A DNA stretch of 7,305 nt from Promethearchaeota archaeon (GTDB lineage Archaea > Asgardarchaeota > Lokiarchaeia > Sigynarchaeales > SOKP01): contig JAEOTL010000129.1 of the NCBI GenBank assembly GCA_016839845.1, positions 1 through 7,305 of the forward strand, given 5' to 3'. Every line of letters starts with the position of its first letter. Positions within the stretch are counted from its first letter, which is position 1. Below the pieces are notes generated by a model. It saw only the letters and a program-made list of their open reading frames with translations. It was not told the origin of the DNA and did not search any database. A program made the translations under genes and the position numbers. This document shows, in pieces, positions 7,116-7,305 of this stretch.

Positions 7116-7305
7116 ATGCCAAAACACCAAAAGTTTGGAACTTACGAGCATTTTTGTGTACTAATCTTTGCACAAGGAACTTGGAATGAGAGAGATAGAG
7201 AAGCTATACTTAAGCCAATAAGAGAAAAGCATAACGAACAACGGGACAATCCATATCATTTATATCTCAAACTTACACGCAGAGATTCTATGCCTCAGTA
7301 TAGTG
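7116..7305 (+). CDS. Unrecognised protein, 5' end only
   Basis: An ATG at 7116 opens a frame with no stop to the end of the window (63 codons visible); the in-frame TAA at 7110-7112 makes it the most upstream possible start. The visible part begins MPKHQKFGTYEHF, then a short hydrophobic strand (CVLIFAQGTW) and a charged helix-like segment (NERDREAILKPIREKHNEQR). It is basic with no signal peptide, so probably cytoplasmic. I do not recognise a family. No ribosome binding site is seen; the AT-rich stretch at 7090-7106 could hold a TATA element for a leaderless or short-leader transcript, since a strong T-tract terminator separates it from the upstream gene. The frame could be spurious, but codon use (AGA, ATA, GAA) resembles the neighbouring genes. 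Confidence 0.5.
   Translation, partial: MPKHQKFGTYEHFCVLIFAQGTWNERDREAILKPIREKHNEQRDNPYHLYLKLTRRDSMPQYS

Noticed and set aside
6816..7151. 111-residue - strand open frame at the end of the surface-protein gene
   Set aside because: It is antisense to the beta-helix C-terminus. Its Lys-rich stretch is the complement of the T-tract terminator.

Overview
The window is AT-rich by eye and every supported gene lies on the + strand. It looks archaeal: TATA-box-like elements sit about 50-60 bases upstream of two start codons, T-tracts follow two genes, and the cell-surface gene is a NosD-like beta-helix protein with one membrane anchor at each end. The N-terminal cap of that protein, and a longin-like (inferred) plus coiled-coil protein beside it, are most reminiscent of Asgard archaea of the Lokiarchaeia type. 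That placement is inference; no rRNA or other marker is present.

Layout: (1) Positions 1-693 are the 3' end of a gene whose start lies outside the window. Its last third resembles the PRPP-binding part of a type I phosphoribosyltransferase or PRPP synthase. (2) Positions 750-3989 hold a tight gene pair: an enlarged, divergent GCS2-family carboxylate-amine ligase, then 18 bases later an amidohydrolase-2-family TIM-barrel enzyme with an Asp where the strand-5 metal-binding His is expected. (3) After a 110-base gap with a promoter-like TATA element, positions 4100-5158 encode a TTG-started protein with a ~130-residue alpha/beta head and a ~215-residue largely coiled-coil tail. (4) After another promoter-like gap, positions 5307-7052 encode a membrane-anchored right-handed beta-helix protein with 17 recognisable rungs. 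A strong T-tract follows. (5) Positions 7116-7305 are the 5' end of an unrecognised gene that runs off the window.

How they may work together: the ligase/amidohydrolase pair is the only clear functional unit. A GCS2 enzyme makes an ATP-dependent amide bond to a carboxylate, and an amidohydrolase could cleave or remodel such a bond, so the pair may make and trim an uncharacterised gamma-glutamyl-type or other amide compound. The coiled-coil protein and the surface beta-helix protein each have their own promoter candidate and look like independent units. No CRISPR, tRNA, rRNA, insertion sequence or defence system was seen.
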